From: Eremophila alpestris peregrina
Lineage: Eukaryota; Chordata; Aves; Passeriformes; Alaudidae
Direction of reading: 5' to 3'
Assembly: GCA_009792885.1 (NCBI GenBank)
Contig: WMCF01000023.1
Location: forward strand, 5,502,633-5,566,632
DNA: 64,000 bases
The notes under the pieces: generated by a model
Database searches by the model: none
What the model was told of the DNA's origin: nothing
Seen by the model: the letters and a program-made list of their open reading frames with translations, nothing else
Program-made: the position numbers and the translations under genes
In this document: positions 38,601-46,671 of the stretch, one piece after another
Layout of the letters: the number at the start of each line of letters is the position of its first letter
How positions within the stretch are numbered: the stretch's first letter is position 1

Positions 38601-40532
38601 ACTGCAATCAACAAGAGAGCAGCAAACATCACTGCCATAAAAACCTTCAGTAGGTTAATCTATAAAGCAGCCATTTCAGATCACACCTAAAGGTCAATTC
38701 ACAAAATCTACTGGGGGTGGGGGAATCTCTCTCGTCTTTGGCCAAAACCAGGAAGACTTGGTTATCTGAAAAAAAAAAATTAACTCTCAAAACCAGGTGC
38801 CTAGGATTCAAGCAGGCACATTCAAATGCATCCTCAAATGCAAAAAGAAAAAAGTTAAATTTCAGCTACGGCCTTGCAGACATGAGGCAGACAATTATAT
38901 TTTTTTCCAAAAATTACCTAGAGCTTTACCACTACACGCCCTGAATTATTATCAGACAGATACTGAACATCTAGAGAAGCTCCAGGCTAACAGATTCATC
39001 TCACAGGCACTCCAGTTTACAAGTAAGATGAATGGGAATATCAAAAGATATGCCTTCAGACTTCTTTTTTTTTAAACTAGTGGCACCTCTTGAGTGATGA
39101 AAGGGCAGCCCTGCAGTCAGCCTGAAACACAGCTTCCTTCTCCCTCCATACTTCCGGCATTACAGTCTATCTATACACCTCAGTTTCTTGTCAGTTTTAA
39201 AGGAACTTAATACCTTGAGGGAGACTACCAATATTTATGGATAGCCAGATAAGTAAATACAGTGCTTTGGGAGAGACATCACAACTCCACCTCAAGACTG
39301 GAGAGGAAGAGATAAAAGCAGAGTCACCACTGGCACAAAGTTTACACTGGGGCTGCAACCAAACCCTTTGAGACACCTTGGAATGAGGGCTGAGAAGGGG
39401 TTAGGACACCAACCAAGAAAACATGTAAATACAAACACATTTAAACGGGGTGAGGAAAAAAACAAACAAACAAAAAAAAACAACACAGGGTTCAGTTATC
39501 TAAAAAAAAAAAAACCAAAAAAAAAAGAGTCAACAATTCCTAAACCTAAAACTGAGACAGAGCATAGCTGTCCTCAGACAAAGAAACTCAGTTATTCCCA
39601 GTATATTTTTATAAATGAGCTGCTCAGCTGCACTACCAGTGTTAATGCTGGAAGAAACCTCAGCATGGAAATTCTCTCGCGATTGCAGCACGTTTCCCAC
39701 TGTGGGTCACACCAACACCAGCTCTTCCTCTCCACTAAAGCACAACTCACAGTGATTCTTATTAGAGCGGCTTTTATCCCTCCTGTAACAAGGTCCAAGT
39801 GGGGGGGAGCGGCCTGCACGCGGAATTCCCACCAAGAATTCCACTTCTGCAGGTGTGGATGCTGCTGAAGGACAGCCTCCTCCTTCCACACAAAGATACC
39901 AGCGGATTGTTCAGGAAATAGGAGGAAAAGCACCAACCACGCAGTCAGCTCTTTGTGTGCGCACCTTAACAAAATGAAAGGACACGCACGCACACACCCA
40001 CTCCGACAAGTCAGCTACAGAGAGTCCACCAGCACAACACGAAAGATAATGAACCGACGATAAAACAGGTCTGAAAAGCAGCACTGGGTTTCACGGAGGG
40101 CAAGCACAGCTTTCCCCCTTGGAAAGCGGTCCGTGGATTTCCAGAGATTCCACAACTATCAGCATTTTTAACAGCCGAGTGGTTATTCACCGCCCTCCCT
40201 TCAGCTGCACGGTGCGCGGGGCCCAGCAGGAGCCGTTCGAGCCCTGGGGCCGCGATGGCTTTTAAAATGTCGGGAGGAGCGGGAAGAACCTCCCCGGCGG
40301 CAGCGGCAGCACAGCCCGCGCGGCAGGGACGAGGAACCGTGCACTGACAGGGAGGGTATTCCCAGGCAGACCTCGCCGACCCCGGGGAAGTCGAGGGGGG
40401 GGGCCCGCTCCTTCCCTCCCTCCCTTCCTTTCACCCCAGGGATGGCGCAGGCCCCCCAGCACCCACATCTTGCCCCCGCCACCACCTCTCTCCCTCCTTC
40501 CTGCTCACCCGCAGCTCCTCGAAATCCGCCAT
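14461..40532 (-). CDS. PIAS2: E3 SUMO-protein ligase PIAS2 (14 coding exons, complete)
   Basis: PIAS2 directs SUMO from UBC9 onto nuclear targets and co-regulates steroid-receptor and STAT transcription. My exon chain totals 1875 nt, 624 residues plus stop (human isoform about 621), with every phase consistent. Domains in order are: SAP box (about residues 11-45) with the LXXLL motif LQVLL (19-23); a Pro/Ser-rich linker; PINIT domain (about 130-300, here PLNIT); SP-RING (about 347-410) with C362, H364, C385 and C388 as zinc ligands and W383; acidic SUMO-interacting motif VIDL (469-472) before a Ser/Asp/Glu run; and a Ser/Thr-rich tail ending DIISLD, as in the long (beta-type) isoform. Exons (minus, high to low): 40532-40509, 31701-31227, 28961-28877, 28219-28169, 28074-27984, 24756-24622, 22661-22556, 21997-21924, 21041-20881, 20281-20148, 19699-19528, 17319-17180, 15340-15303, 14649-14461. 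Confidence 0.96.
14867..15032 (-). mobile_element. CR1 LINE 3' fragment in PIAS2 last intron
   Basis: Reversed CR1 tail beginning GCTTGGGTTTAAAGAGAC, then CATCTGATCCCACCCCCTGCC, GGCAGGGACACCTTCCAC and the TCCAGGGATGGAGCAGCC block. Inserted between exons 13 and 14, in the same orientation as PIAS2. Confidence 0.85.
15303..15340 (-). CDS. PIAS2: PIAS2 exon 13 (38-nt micro-exon)
   Basis: Encodes LDFLSLIPVDSQ (human LDFLSLIPVDPQ). The acceptor follows a strong pyrimidine tract, TTTTCTTCTTCCTAG, and the donor is CAG|GTATGT. It is 38 nt, so skipping would shift the frame; it defines the long C-terminal isoform. Confidence 0.94.
15341..17179 (-). other. PIAS2 intron 12
   Basis: 1.84 kb without repeats that I recognise, apart from an A-rich run at about 17063-17095 (plus strand) and TTTTTTTT near 16010. 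Reading through the exon 12 donor would add about 20 codons after DLPG before a stop, a possible intron-retention isoform. Confidence 0.5.
17180..17319 (-). CDS. PIAS2: PIAS2 exon 12
   Basis: Encodes VLMYQPSTARVPSVTTVDAA through SSISSDLPG, close to human VLMYQPSSVRVPSVTSVDPA. Acceptor TTTGAAACAG, donor CCAG|GTAGGT. It belongs to the Ser/Thr/Pro-rich C-terminal region after the SUMO-interacting motif. Confidence 0.95.
17320..19527 (-). other. PIAS2 intron 11
   Basis: 2.2 kb with two microsatellites on the plus strand, an ATT run at about 18619-18640 and a CA run at 18669-18684. No CR1 and no additional exon seen. Confidence 0.55.
18619..18684. repeat. ATT and CA microsatellites
   Basis: TTATTATTATTATTATTTT at 18619-18640, then ACACACACACACACAC at 18669-18684, both in PIAS2 intron 11. 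Confidence 0.8.
19528..19699 (-). CDS. PIAS2: PIAS2 exon 11 (SUMO-interacting motif)
   Basis: Encodes SKPCSVTVASEVNKKKVD, then VIDLTVESSSDEEEDPPAK and RKCIFMSEIHGSPTKG. VIDL followed by a Ser/acidic stretch is the classic SUMO-interacting motif with phospho-acidic extension. The donor is the weaker AAAGG|GTTTGT. Confidence 0.96.
20148..20281 (-). CDS. PIAS2: PIAS2 exon 10
   Basis: Encodes LFMEILNECSDVDEIKFQED through GSWCPMRPKKEAVKVSS, the helical C-terminal extension of the SP-RING that contacts SUMO/UBC9 in this family. Acceptor TTTTTTCAG, donor GAAA|GTATGT. Confidence 0.96.
20881..21041 (-). CDS. PIAS2: PIAS2 exon 9 (SP-RING core)
   Basis: Encodes LGKMRLTIPCRAVTCTHLQC, then FDAALYLQMNEKKPTWICPV and CDKKAAYESLILDG. 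The C-x-H (C362, H364) and C-x2-C (C385, C388) ligands and the Trp next to ICPVC are all intact, so ligase function is expected. Confidence 0.97.
21042..21923 (-). other. PIAS2 intron 8 with short tandem repeat
   Basis: 0.88 kb. Contains 17 T (21482-21498, plus strand) and four imperfect copies of ATTATCTGGAA at 21857-21909, which end only about 15 nt from the exon 8 donor. Confidence 0.6.
21857..21909. repeat. TTATCTGGAA short tandem repeat
   Basis: Four imperfect units (TTATCTGGAATA, TTATCTGGAAAA, TTATCTGGAACC, CTATCTGGAAAT) next to the PIAS2 exon 8 donor. Confidence 0.8.
21924..21997 (-). CDS. PIAS2: PIAS2 exon 8
   Basis: Encodes KEKLTADPDSEIATTSLRVS and LMCP, leading into the SP-RING. 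Acceptor GTTAATAG, donor CCCT|GTAAGT. Confidence 0.96.
22556..22661 (-). CDS. PIAS2: PIAS2 exon 7
   Basis: Encodes NYSMSVYLVRQLTSAMLLQR and LKMKGIRNPDHSRAL, the end of the PINIT domain and linker to the SP-RING. Acceptor TTTTTGTAG, donor CTAA|GTAAGT. Confidence 0.96.
22662..24621 (-). other. PIAS2 intron 6
   Basis: 1.96 kb of unique-looking sequence. No repeat family recognised. A 163-codon open frame on the plus strand (23578-24069) has no domain and is treated as chance. Confidence 0.5.
24622..24756 (-). CDS. PIAS2: PIAS2 exon 6 (PINIT motif)
   Basis: Encodes GYAPPPKNGIEQKRPGRPLN, then ITSLVRLSSAVPNQISISWA and SEIGK. PLNIT is the PIAS2 form of the PINIT signature. Exactly 45 codons, phase 0 at both ends. 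Acceptor TTTTTTCCACAG. Confidence 0.97.
24757..27983 (-). other. PIAS2 intron 5
   Basis: 3.2 kb holding a short CR1 tail (25340-25402) and no exon in the PIAS2 sense. A 144-codon open frame on the opposite strand (26467-26901) lacks any recognisable domain. Confidence 0.55.
25340..25402 (-). mobile_element. CR1 LINE tail fragment
   Basis: Short reversed CR1 3' end: ATTCAGAGTGGTTTGGGTTG, GAAGTGACCTTAAAGATCAT and CCAGTTCCAATGCCCT. Within PIAS2 intron 5. Confidence 0.8.
27984..28074 (-). CDS. PIAS2: PIAS2 exon 5
   Basis: Encodes LCLAETSCPQEDNYPNSLCI and KVNGKLFPLP, within the PINIT domain. Acceptor CTATGGATGCAG, donor CCG|GTAAGT. Confidence 0.96.
28169..28219 (-). CDS. PIAS2: PIAS2 exon 4
   Basis: 51 nt encoding DFLPGGRRDYTVQVQLR, identical in outline to human. 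Acceptor TTTGTCACAG, donor TAAG|GTATGT. Skipping would keep the frame. Confidence 0.96.
28877..28961 (-). CDS. PIAS2: PIAS2 exon 3
   Basis: Encodes VQSSIQRFQEKFFIFALTPQ and QVREICISR, the start of the PINIT domain. Acceptor TTTCTTCTTCTAG, donor CCAG|GTAAGA. Confidence 0.97.
28962..31226 (-). other. PIAS2 intron 2
   Basis: 2.27 kb with a plus-oriented CR1 fragment near 30765-30975 and a CA-rich run near 29879-29892. No other exon seen. Confidence 0.55.
30765..30975 (+). mobile_element. Old CR1 LINE fragment, antisense to PIAS2
   Basis: Degenerate CR1 in plus orientation: GGTTCAGACTAGGTATAAGG, AAACATTTTGTTACCAAGAG and GGTGGTTGGATGATCATTGT, then TACCTTCCAACTGAATTACC. Diverged, so an older insertion than most CR1s here. 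Confidence 0.7.
31227..31701 (-). CDS. PIAS2: PIAS2 exon 2 (SAP domain)
   Basis: 475 nt encoding NMVSSFRVSELQVLLGFAGR through the SAP box (KHDLLMRALHLLKSG, KIRELYRRRYPRT) and the linker to DVLIKPTSL. The SAP domain binds A/T-rich scaffold DNA. Acceptor CTTTCTAG, donor CTAG|GTAAGT. The exon is phase 0 at its 5' end, so any phase-0 first exon can be spliced to it. Confidence 0.97.
32262..32285. repeat. Short hairpin, 10-bp arms, 4-nt loop
   Basis: TATCGTACTG, loop TATG, CAGTACGATA: perfect arms. A third copy of GCAGTACG lies just left (about 32254-32261), so the stem has two alternative pairings. Confidence 0.75.
33126..33610 (-). mobile_element. CR1 LINE 3' fragment
   Basis: Reversed CR1 tail AATCACAGGATCATTTAGGT, through the GGGGACTCCACCACAGCCCT block and GGGGCTCCAGCCCCTTCC to GTGTCACACCATGGCTGG. 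About 485 bp, same orientation as PIAS2. Confidence 0.88.
34827..35104 (+). mobile_element. CR1 LINE 3' fragment
   Basis: Plus-oriented fragment with GGCTTCCCAGTGCCAGAGGG, GGGAAGGAATTGTTCCCTGT, GTGTCCAAGGCCAGGTTGTA and GTGTCCCTGCCCATGGGG, then the tail AAACCCATGATTCTG. Related to the copies at 5.7 kb and 63.8 kb. Confidence 0.86.
40509..40532 (-). CDS. PIAS2: PIAS2 exon 1 (start codon)
   Basis: 24 nt encoding MADFEELR, identical to the human N-terminus, then the donor CGG|GTGAGC. Context AAAATGG gives a purine at -3 and G at +4. It ends at phase 0 and joins AAT ATG of exon 2. Confidence 0.96.
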
Positions 40533-40535
40533 TTT

Positions 40536-40571
40536 CTACCCGCCGCCGCCGGGCGCCGCCGCCACCATCAT
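40536..40571 (-). CDS. Upstream ORF in PIAS2 5' UTR (11 codons)
   Basis: Reads MMVAAAPGGGG and ends with TAG only 3 nt before the PIAS2 start codon. It matters only if transcription starts upstream of 40571. A terminating uORF so close to the main start would be expected to restrict or tune initiation. Two adjacent ATGs start it. Confidence 0.5.
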   Translation of the reverse strand: MMVAAAPGGGG

Positions 40572-40595
40572 CGTGCACCCGGAGCGCGCTCCCGG

Positions 40596-40603
40596 CACGT
40601 GAC
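40596..40603 (-). promoter_or_regulatory. E-box GTCACGTG upstream of PIAS2
   Basis: Palindromic CACGTG core with the GT flank preferred by USF and MITF/TFE factors, in the CpG-rich promoter. Binding is inference from motif only. Confidence 0.5.
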
Positions 40604-40647
40604 GGGGAGGGCGGTCCGGCGGGAAGGGCGGCAGGGAGGGGCGGGGG

Positions 40648-40872
40648 GACCTGCGGGGAAACCGGCCCGGGGTGGCACAGACACAGCGGGGACCCTGCGG
40701 GGAACCCGGGATGCAGTGGTACAGACACATCGGGAACCCTGAGGGGAAACTGGGCTGGAGTGGGCCAGACACACTGGGAACCCTGACGGGAAATTGGGCT
40801 AGAGTGGCACAGACACACCGGGAACCCTGCGGGGAAACTGGCCCGCGATGGTACAGACTGGGAACTGTGAGG
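40648..40872. repeat. 44-bp minisatellite upstream of PIAS2
   Basis: About five head-to-tail copies of a 44-bp unit containing CAGACACA, GGGAACCCTG and GGGGAAACTGG. Full units start with GTGG at about 40673, 40717, 40761 and 40805; partial copies lie at each end. It begins about 115 bp upstream of the PIAS2 start codon. Confidence 0.88.
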
Positions 40873-40993
40873 GAAATCCAGTCCAGCTGTGTACACACAC
40901 GCCCGTAGGTACCGGCCCCAATTATATGGTGCTCTTGCAGCAGCTCCAGGGTGTGAAGAAATCAAGTGGCCCTGGAAATGATACCGGGGCGAA

Positions 40994-41425
40994 TCACAGA
41001 ATCACAAAGATGATCTCTGAGATCACCCAGACCAAACCTCGGACAACACAGGGTCACACAGAGCAGGTCACACAGGAACTCCAGGTGGGTTTGAAATGTC
41101 TCACAGAGGGAGACTCCTCGACCTCCCTGGACCCCCCTCTACCAGAGCTGTGCCACCTTCAACATAAAGTTCTTCCTCATGCTGAAGTGAAGTGCTTCTT
41201 GTATTTTAGTTGTGGCCATTGCTCCTCATCTGGTCGCTGGACACCACTGAAAAGAGTCCAGCGCCATTCCTTAGACACCTGCCTTTGAAATGTTTATCTG
41301 CTAACAAGAGATGCTCCAGACCCCTCATCATCCTTGTGCTCTCCACTGGACGTTCTGCATTAGCTCCTTTTATTTCCTATACTGAGGAGCCCAGAACTGG
41401 ACACACCTGCCATGCTTCCTCCCCT
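40994..41425 (-). mobile_element. CR1 LINE 3' fragment
   Basis: Reversed CR1 tail AATCACAGAATCACAAAGAT, GATCTCTGAGATCACCCAGA, then the CTCCTCGACCTCCCTGGA block and GAGGAGCCCAGAACTGGACA. A different, more diverged CR1 subfamily than those at 8.6-11.6 kb. Confidence 0.8.
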
Positions 41426-43277
41426 CCAGGATTAACACTCTACTCTTAGACTGAACAGTACTATTAAAAACAACCAAACAGAAATAAAAAAAAAAACCAA
41501 ACCAACCAAACTAGCAAATCATAGAATAAAATAAATACAACATATCCCAGTTTGCAGTTGAAGTGGATTAAATAGAAAGCTTGTGATTTACAATCCAGTT
41601 TATCCATCCAATCAAGAGCACTCATAATTTGTGTTATAGTGATGATGCAGCACGTTTTATTAATAAAAAATGAAGGGAAAATGTCACCAGCAGTAAGCTT
41701 CAAAATATGGATAATGGGTTTCCTGCTGCAAGGGAAATGTTGAGACATTTACAGAAAAATAAACATCGAGGTGCAGCTGAGAATATTGTTTTCAAAAGCA
41801 GCCAGAGATCATTACCTAGTCACAATAATTACCTACTCACAATATTCAGTTTCATCAGCAACTTGGCTGTAAAACCAAACAACCGATTTATTGCAATAAA
41901 AAATTGCAAAGACTCGCCAAACAGGCGAGCAGCCAATACAACCCAAACAAGAAGATGAAGAGACACTGGAAAAGAAAAGAGGCCTGAAATGCAAAACATA
42001 TTTGCTCATATTAACCAAAAGGCAGCTAGTTTAGCACGACCGACACATCCAGAGCAGCAAATACAACAGTGACTTATGGGCCAGGGGACAAGCCACGTCA
42101 GCAGCAGGCTTTGCAAGGAGGGATGCTGGCAGGCAATTTTGGGAACAAATAGCTGAGCTTTTCTAGAGGACACTCATCTCTGCCATTCACACTAGCTGTG
42201 GGCACTTAGTGCTGCTACAAGACCTGGACACCAAGGAACTCAATAATTAACATCATTAGTTGCAATTTTGCAACAGCCTTCTGAGACAGGCTTTCCTTTT
42301 TATTTACTCCAAGATATACCCTTTCATGTGCCAAAGTTTTCCACTGCAGACACTGATACCTAGTCCTCTGCACTAACAGCTTTTGTGCTTAGTCTTATGA
42401 CACCCTTTCCCCAAAGATTTAAACATAAGGACTTCATTAATTTCAAACCTCTTCTGTTAGTCAAAACCAGGAATTGACAGGCTAATAAAACATGCCATCT
42501 GCCACACCACTGCGTGAGTTCAACTCCTAAGTCCATCAAATGCTTATTTTTCCCTCCAATTCAATACCAGACTAAAGGAGCAAGCTGCAGGTTAGACTCT
42601 CTTAGATCATTAAAGCATGACCACACCAAAGCCTTCTTTTGTTCTTTTAACAAACCCTCAAGTGTTCCTTCCTTCAAACACACTGGGAAGGACATCAGTG
42701 TTCAAGCTCACATCAGAGCCAGGTGGTTCTTTTCTAGTGTACACTCACCTCTCATTTCATAGCCACATCTTTCAACCTTTCCATTCATCTTATCCCCAAT
42801 ATCTTTAGGGATAAGAGCAAACACTATTTTTATACACCTCACATGCATATGATAACAAGAGTTTACATAGTAGCTTCCCCTAATATTTTACTGAAGTGTT
42901 CCTTAATCATATGTTGTTTTCCTCCATCTTTCCCTCACAGCCTTCCTGCTACACATCTCTGGGGCCCTATCCTCAAAAACAACAAGAAAAAAGGAAGACA
43001 TTTGGTCCTCCTCAATTTTTTTCTTAGGGCACAGGCCATTTCCTCTCCCATTCCATTATCTCCACACAAAACTTTCTTTCAAATCTCCCTCTTCTGTTTT
43101 TCCAGTAACTAGAATTCATTTCCCCTTTTGCTCTAGTTCTTCAAAATCCTGCTGTTTTATCACAACTTCTCACACACATATCAATTCCTGGCTTACACAC
43201 CACAGCTGCCAAGTCATCTTTGCTAAATTTCAACATTTCCAATATTTTTCTTTGCACCAAACTTTTAAGAAACCTAC
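41426..43277. other. Intergenic between PIAS2 and the 43.3-kb open exon
   Basis: AT-rich, unique-looking sequence. I looked on the minus strand for further exons belonging to the open exon at 43278-43475 and found none I could support. Confidence 0.45.
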
Positions 43278-43475
43278 CTCAAATGTCAGACATTCTTCGG
43301 GGATCTGAAACTTCTGCTTATTCTTGGACCTCCGTTTCCGATACCTCTTTCTTCCTCTCCTCTTTCTTCTCCCTAAACCTGCTGCTGCATCTCCCGAACC
43401 ACTTCCCAGGCTCTTCCCTTGAGCATTTTCCGAATTTCCAGTCTTGATGTTAAAACTCGGCCCAGCACCAGCCAT
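43278..43475 (-). CDS. Unassigned candidate first exon, basic protein N-terminus
   Basis: I do not recognise this gene. An ATG at 43475 opens 66 codons: MAGAGPSFNIKTGNSENAQG, then KSLGSGSGDAAAGLG, a very basic run RRKRRGRKRYRKRRSKNKQK, and FQIPEECLTFE directly before a good donor GAG|GTAGGT. Unspliced, the frame ends 16 codons later. It is phase 0 at the donor, as is the 5' end of PIAS2 exon 2, so it could be a distal alternative first exon of PIAS2 (2.9 kb upstream of exon 1), the start of an unknown gene, or chance in AG-rich DNA. RFX half-sites lie just upstream (43541 and 43600-43612). The start context is weak (C at -3, G at +4). Confidence 0.3.
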
Positions 43476-44302
43476 TGGAGGAAACCTTCCCCAAGGCAGC
43501 CAGTGCATACTCCTATCTCCCAGAGAAAATCACCCAATTAGTTGCTAGGGTTTTTGTCTTCCCCAGCAGGCTCTAATTAGGGTAAGGAACGAGCCTATAG
43601 GTGCTAAGCAACCTGCCCCCTGAATTGAGGCTTGTCAGGGGAAAAAAAACCCCATCTGGTTTCAACCTTTTCTAGTAATCTTTCTAATGCTATGCACAGT
43701 ATGTCCATACAAGCACTGCCTGTTCCCACAGCTGTCTTAACTGCAGAAAGACATCTGAACATCGAAATGAACCCTCCCAGCCTTCCACAAGAGCTGCTGT
43801 TAAAATAAAAAAAAAAAAAAAGAAAGCCCCAAACAACAAACAAAACCACTCTACAGCTGCGCGCAGGATTGCAACAATTGCTCTTATCAGCATTATACCT
43901 CATCAAACCCTTCCTCTGCTGCTTAACCAGCTGCTAATAGACTACAGAGTGTGAACCGCAGGCAGGGATAGAGCTGGGGTGACTGGGTAGAAAGTAGATT
44001 TGTTTTATGTGTGTTGTGATTAAAGGAAAGAATTTTATGAGGCCAGTCTTAAGCTTCTCCATCATCTCTTTTCCCTGCATTCCACAGTCACGAACTTCTT
44101 AAGGTAACATTATAAGTGAATGGCAAAAATATTTAAGTGGTGGTCAGTGCCTACAACCCTCTTGTGTGAAGTCTAGAGCTGTCAAAGCACAGAGGCTGAA
44201 CAACACCCTTAATCATGCTGCTGACGAAAAAAAAAAAAAAAAAAAACAAAAACACCAAAGTGGGCTCTGGCTATAAGGCGAAATACTGAAACTTGGGTAC
44301 TC
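43476..44302. other. Intergenic; RFX-like half sites, A runs
   Basis: Contains GTTGCTAGG at 43541-43549 and GGTGCTAAGCAAC at 43600-43612, the latter ending in a perfect RFX half-site AGCAAC. Otherwise A-rich runs at about 43807-43820 and 20 A at 44227-44246. Confidence 0.45.
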
Positions 44303-44428
44303 AGGTTAGACAGGGCTTGGAGTAACCTGGTGTAGTGGAAGGTGTCCCTGTCCAAGGCAGGGCATTGCAACTCGATCGTCTTTAACGTCCTCTCCAACCC
44401 AAACTATCCTATGGTTCTCTGATTCTGC
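44303..44428 (+). mobile_element. CR1 LINE tail fragment
   Basis: Plus-oriented tail: CAGGGCTTGGAGTAACCTGG, GGAAGGTGTCCCTGTCCAAG and CTCCAACCCAAACTATCCTA, then TGGTTCTCTGATTCTG. Confidence 0.85.
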
Positions 44429-46062
44429 TAATCGGAAAGAAATAATTTATGTGCCTGCATTGTATCTGCATTTTCTATACAGCTGTTTGACAAAACAGAG
44501 TTGGTTTGGATGGGACATAATCTTCTGTCAAGATGATGCCATTTGGATTTTGGCTTTTTTTCTATGTTCTCTGTATTCTTCACACATATATTTGTAACTC
44601 TGTCACCTATTGTATTAGTGACTTGTTTTCCTGGTACTTTTCCATGGCCTTTCCCCAGGCACAAAGACAAAACAAATTCCAGAGCTCCAAGCCCTAGGAA
44701 GTACCCCAAGGCCGCAATCCTATCTTGGTTCTTCCTGGGAATGAAGGCTGGGAACAACTCTTTGAGGTACATTTCATGGACAAAGCACAACTGGTGCTGA
44801 AGGAGGGACTCCAGAGAAGGGGTTTGACCTGGGGTGGAATTGCATCATCACTTGTCCTTCTAATTGGTGCTGTCTATCAATTATGCCAATTTCCTAAAAG
44901 CTATAAAAATGTACTTACCCTTGGGGGAAGATGGTGGGCTTTTCTGGACATCTTTCCATAAGTGTCCTGAAGGCCTTCTTGAAAGATCCTCTTTTATATT
45001 ACCTCCTTACTGAAATTATTTTGAGTTTCATTTCCAGGCTGGGGAAAAAGGCAGCAAAGGCACATGATGAATATAGTTATATATAACTACATTGACAACA
45101 GATATATTAAAGTTTAAAAAAAAATCCAAATTCTAAACCTAATGTAATCATATATATGTATTTTTTAATCAGCTTTGATAATGAAATCATTTAAAAAAAG
45201 CTGCACATCCTAACATACCACGGTGATATACCTATAATTTGGTAGTAATGCCAACAGCAAAATATTTAAATTTTGCTATGAAGTTGCTCACTTGATTTTT
45301 TTTTTCCCAATGAATTATGTCTATTGACATAGGCCTAGATTTCAGAGTCTTGAACAGAGTCCCCCTGACTGTGGGTGAGCATTTGCCTCTGTGGACAGTT
45401 TTTGTGAAAATTACCCTCTATTTTTGTTCAAATGATTCGAAGAGTCTCTTTAGCCATCAAAATGATAGGAAACTACATATTAAGGTAGTATTCCCCTTTA
45501 ACAGTAATGGTGGAAAACTCTCCAGTCAAGCACAGTTCTGAACCAGGCTATTCTCCCAACAATGAACTTTGTATGGCTTGAATTTTAATTTAATTACCGT
45601 CATATTAGAGTCATAAAAAAAGAAGCCCACAATAATGGTAAAACAAATATGTTACCTACTCTAATACCAGATTAAGGCCACAAAATTAAACACATGGTCT
45701 AGTAGGAGGGGACCTAAGTTAGTTAGAGAAACATCGATCTGATCTACTTTGAAAAAGCTCCATGTTTTATGGGACAAATGTAATAAAAAATATATGTATT
45801 AAATTGCATTCTTAACAAGATGAATGTATATTACATTTGCAGTAGAACTACCTGAGTTATCAACACACACTGAAGCCTGTGTTGGCATGTACCAGATTGG
45901 GAAAATTTTAGAAAAGGGCTGGGGAAACTCCAGAGTGGGAACAGAGTGACACCAGAAGGACAAAGCCATAATGGGTATTGATGGTGATACTGAGGAGTAT
46001 TTTTAGAAAAAGATCTGGATGTCTGGAAAAAACATGTTTTTTAGATGCTAAGCAAGTGTGAT
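44429..46062. other. Intergenic, AT-rich, no gene seen
   Basis: No recognisable exon or repeat family. Contains AT-rich stretches such as 45060-45260. Confidence 0.5.
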
Positions 46063-46160
46063 ATAGAATCCCAGAATGTTTTGGGTTGGAAGGGACCTTA
46101 AAACTCTCATCCAGTTCCATCCCCTGCCATGGTCAGGGGCACCTTCCATTATACTAGGGT
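46063..46160 (-). mobile_element. CR1 LINE tail fragment
   Basis: Reversed tail AATCCCAGAATGTTTTGGGT, GGAAGGGACCTTAAAACTCT and CATCCAGTTCCATCCCCTGC, then CAGGGGCACCTTCCATTATA. Confidence 0.88.
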
Positions 46161-46222
46161 GTGTTGCGTGATGTGAGAACCTGGTCATTACCCCATCCAA
46201 GAACTGAGCAGCTGTTGGATTT

Positions 46223-46358
46223 GGAAACAGGGATAATAAAAGCTCTTCCCACAAAACTGTCAGGTGCTGTGCATGTGTCTATGAATTCCTGTTCCCACTG
46301 TGAGAAAAGCACAGGATTCCTCACTAAAGAGATTTGGTGGAGGTCCTGAGCCTGAGCT
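46223..46358. repeat. Unidentified dispersed repeat, copy 1
   Basis: Shares scattered blocks with 47711-47855 in the same order and orientation: GGTGCTGTGCATG versus AGTGCTGTGCATG, CCTGTTCCCACT versus CCTCTTCCCACT, GGAGGTCCTGAGCCTGAGC versus GGAGGAGTCCTGAGACTGAGC. I do not recognise the family. Confidence 0.65.
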
Positions 46359-46671
46359 TTTTTTCGTCTTGCCCGATCATTGGTTCTCTGTCCAGCTGGA
46401 CTGAAGCCAGAGCACGTCCAACAGGCACAATTCACCTCTCCAATAACTCACACCCTGAACCCAAGGAGGCTGCAGCAACCAGGCAGCCGAGCTGTCCTCT
46501 GAAGAGAGCGCTTTTCACAGCCCTGTGTTTCCTCAGTGGAGACAGTGGCGGTCTCCATTTTAATGCCCACTGGCACATCCCTGATGTGAAGTGCAAACTG
46601 CACTCTGCTGTGTCTCAGGCACAAGAAGAAAGCTGGGTATGTTTAACAGTGGAGTGAGCTGGGCTGCACTC

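Larger units (their letters stand above)
31702..40508 (-). other. PIAS2 intron 1
   Basis: 8.8 kb, the largest PIAS2 intron. Contains a 10-bp-arm hairpin (32262-32285), a minus CR1 (33126-33610), a plus CR1 (34827-35104), A-rich runs at 39460-39525, and a GC-rich right end that belongs to the promoter island. No additional PIAS2 exon recognised. Confidence 0.6.
40200..40700. promoter_or_regulatory. PIAS2 CpG-rich promoter region
   Basis: GC- and CpG-rich block spanning PIAS2 exon 1. No TATA box is evident. On the minus strand the E-box GTCACGTG (40603-40596) lies about 64 bp upstream of the PIAS2 start codon; this is the USF/TFE-type motif. The transcription start site itself cannot be read from sequence. 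Confidence 0.7.

Noticed and set aside
40201..40965. 254-codon minus-strand open frame over the PIAS2 promoter
   Set aside because: It is a by-product of the CpG-rich promoter and the 44-bp minisatellite (repetitive Pro/Val/Ser/Cys runs) and overlaps the true exon 1 in another frame.
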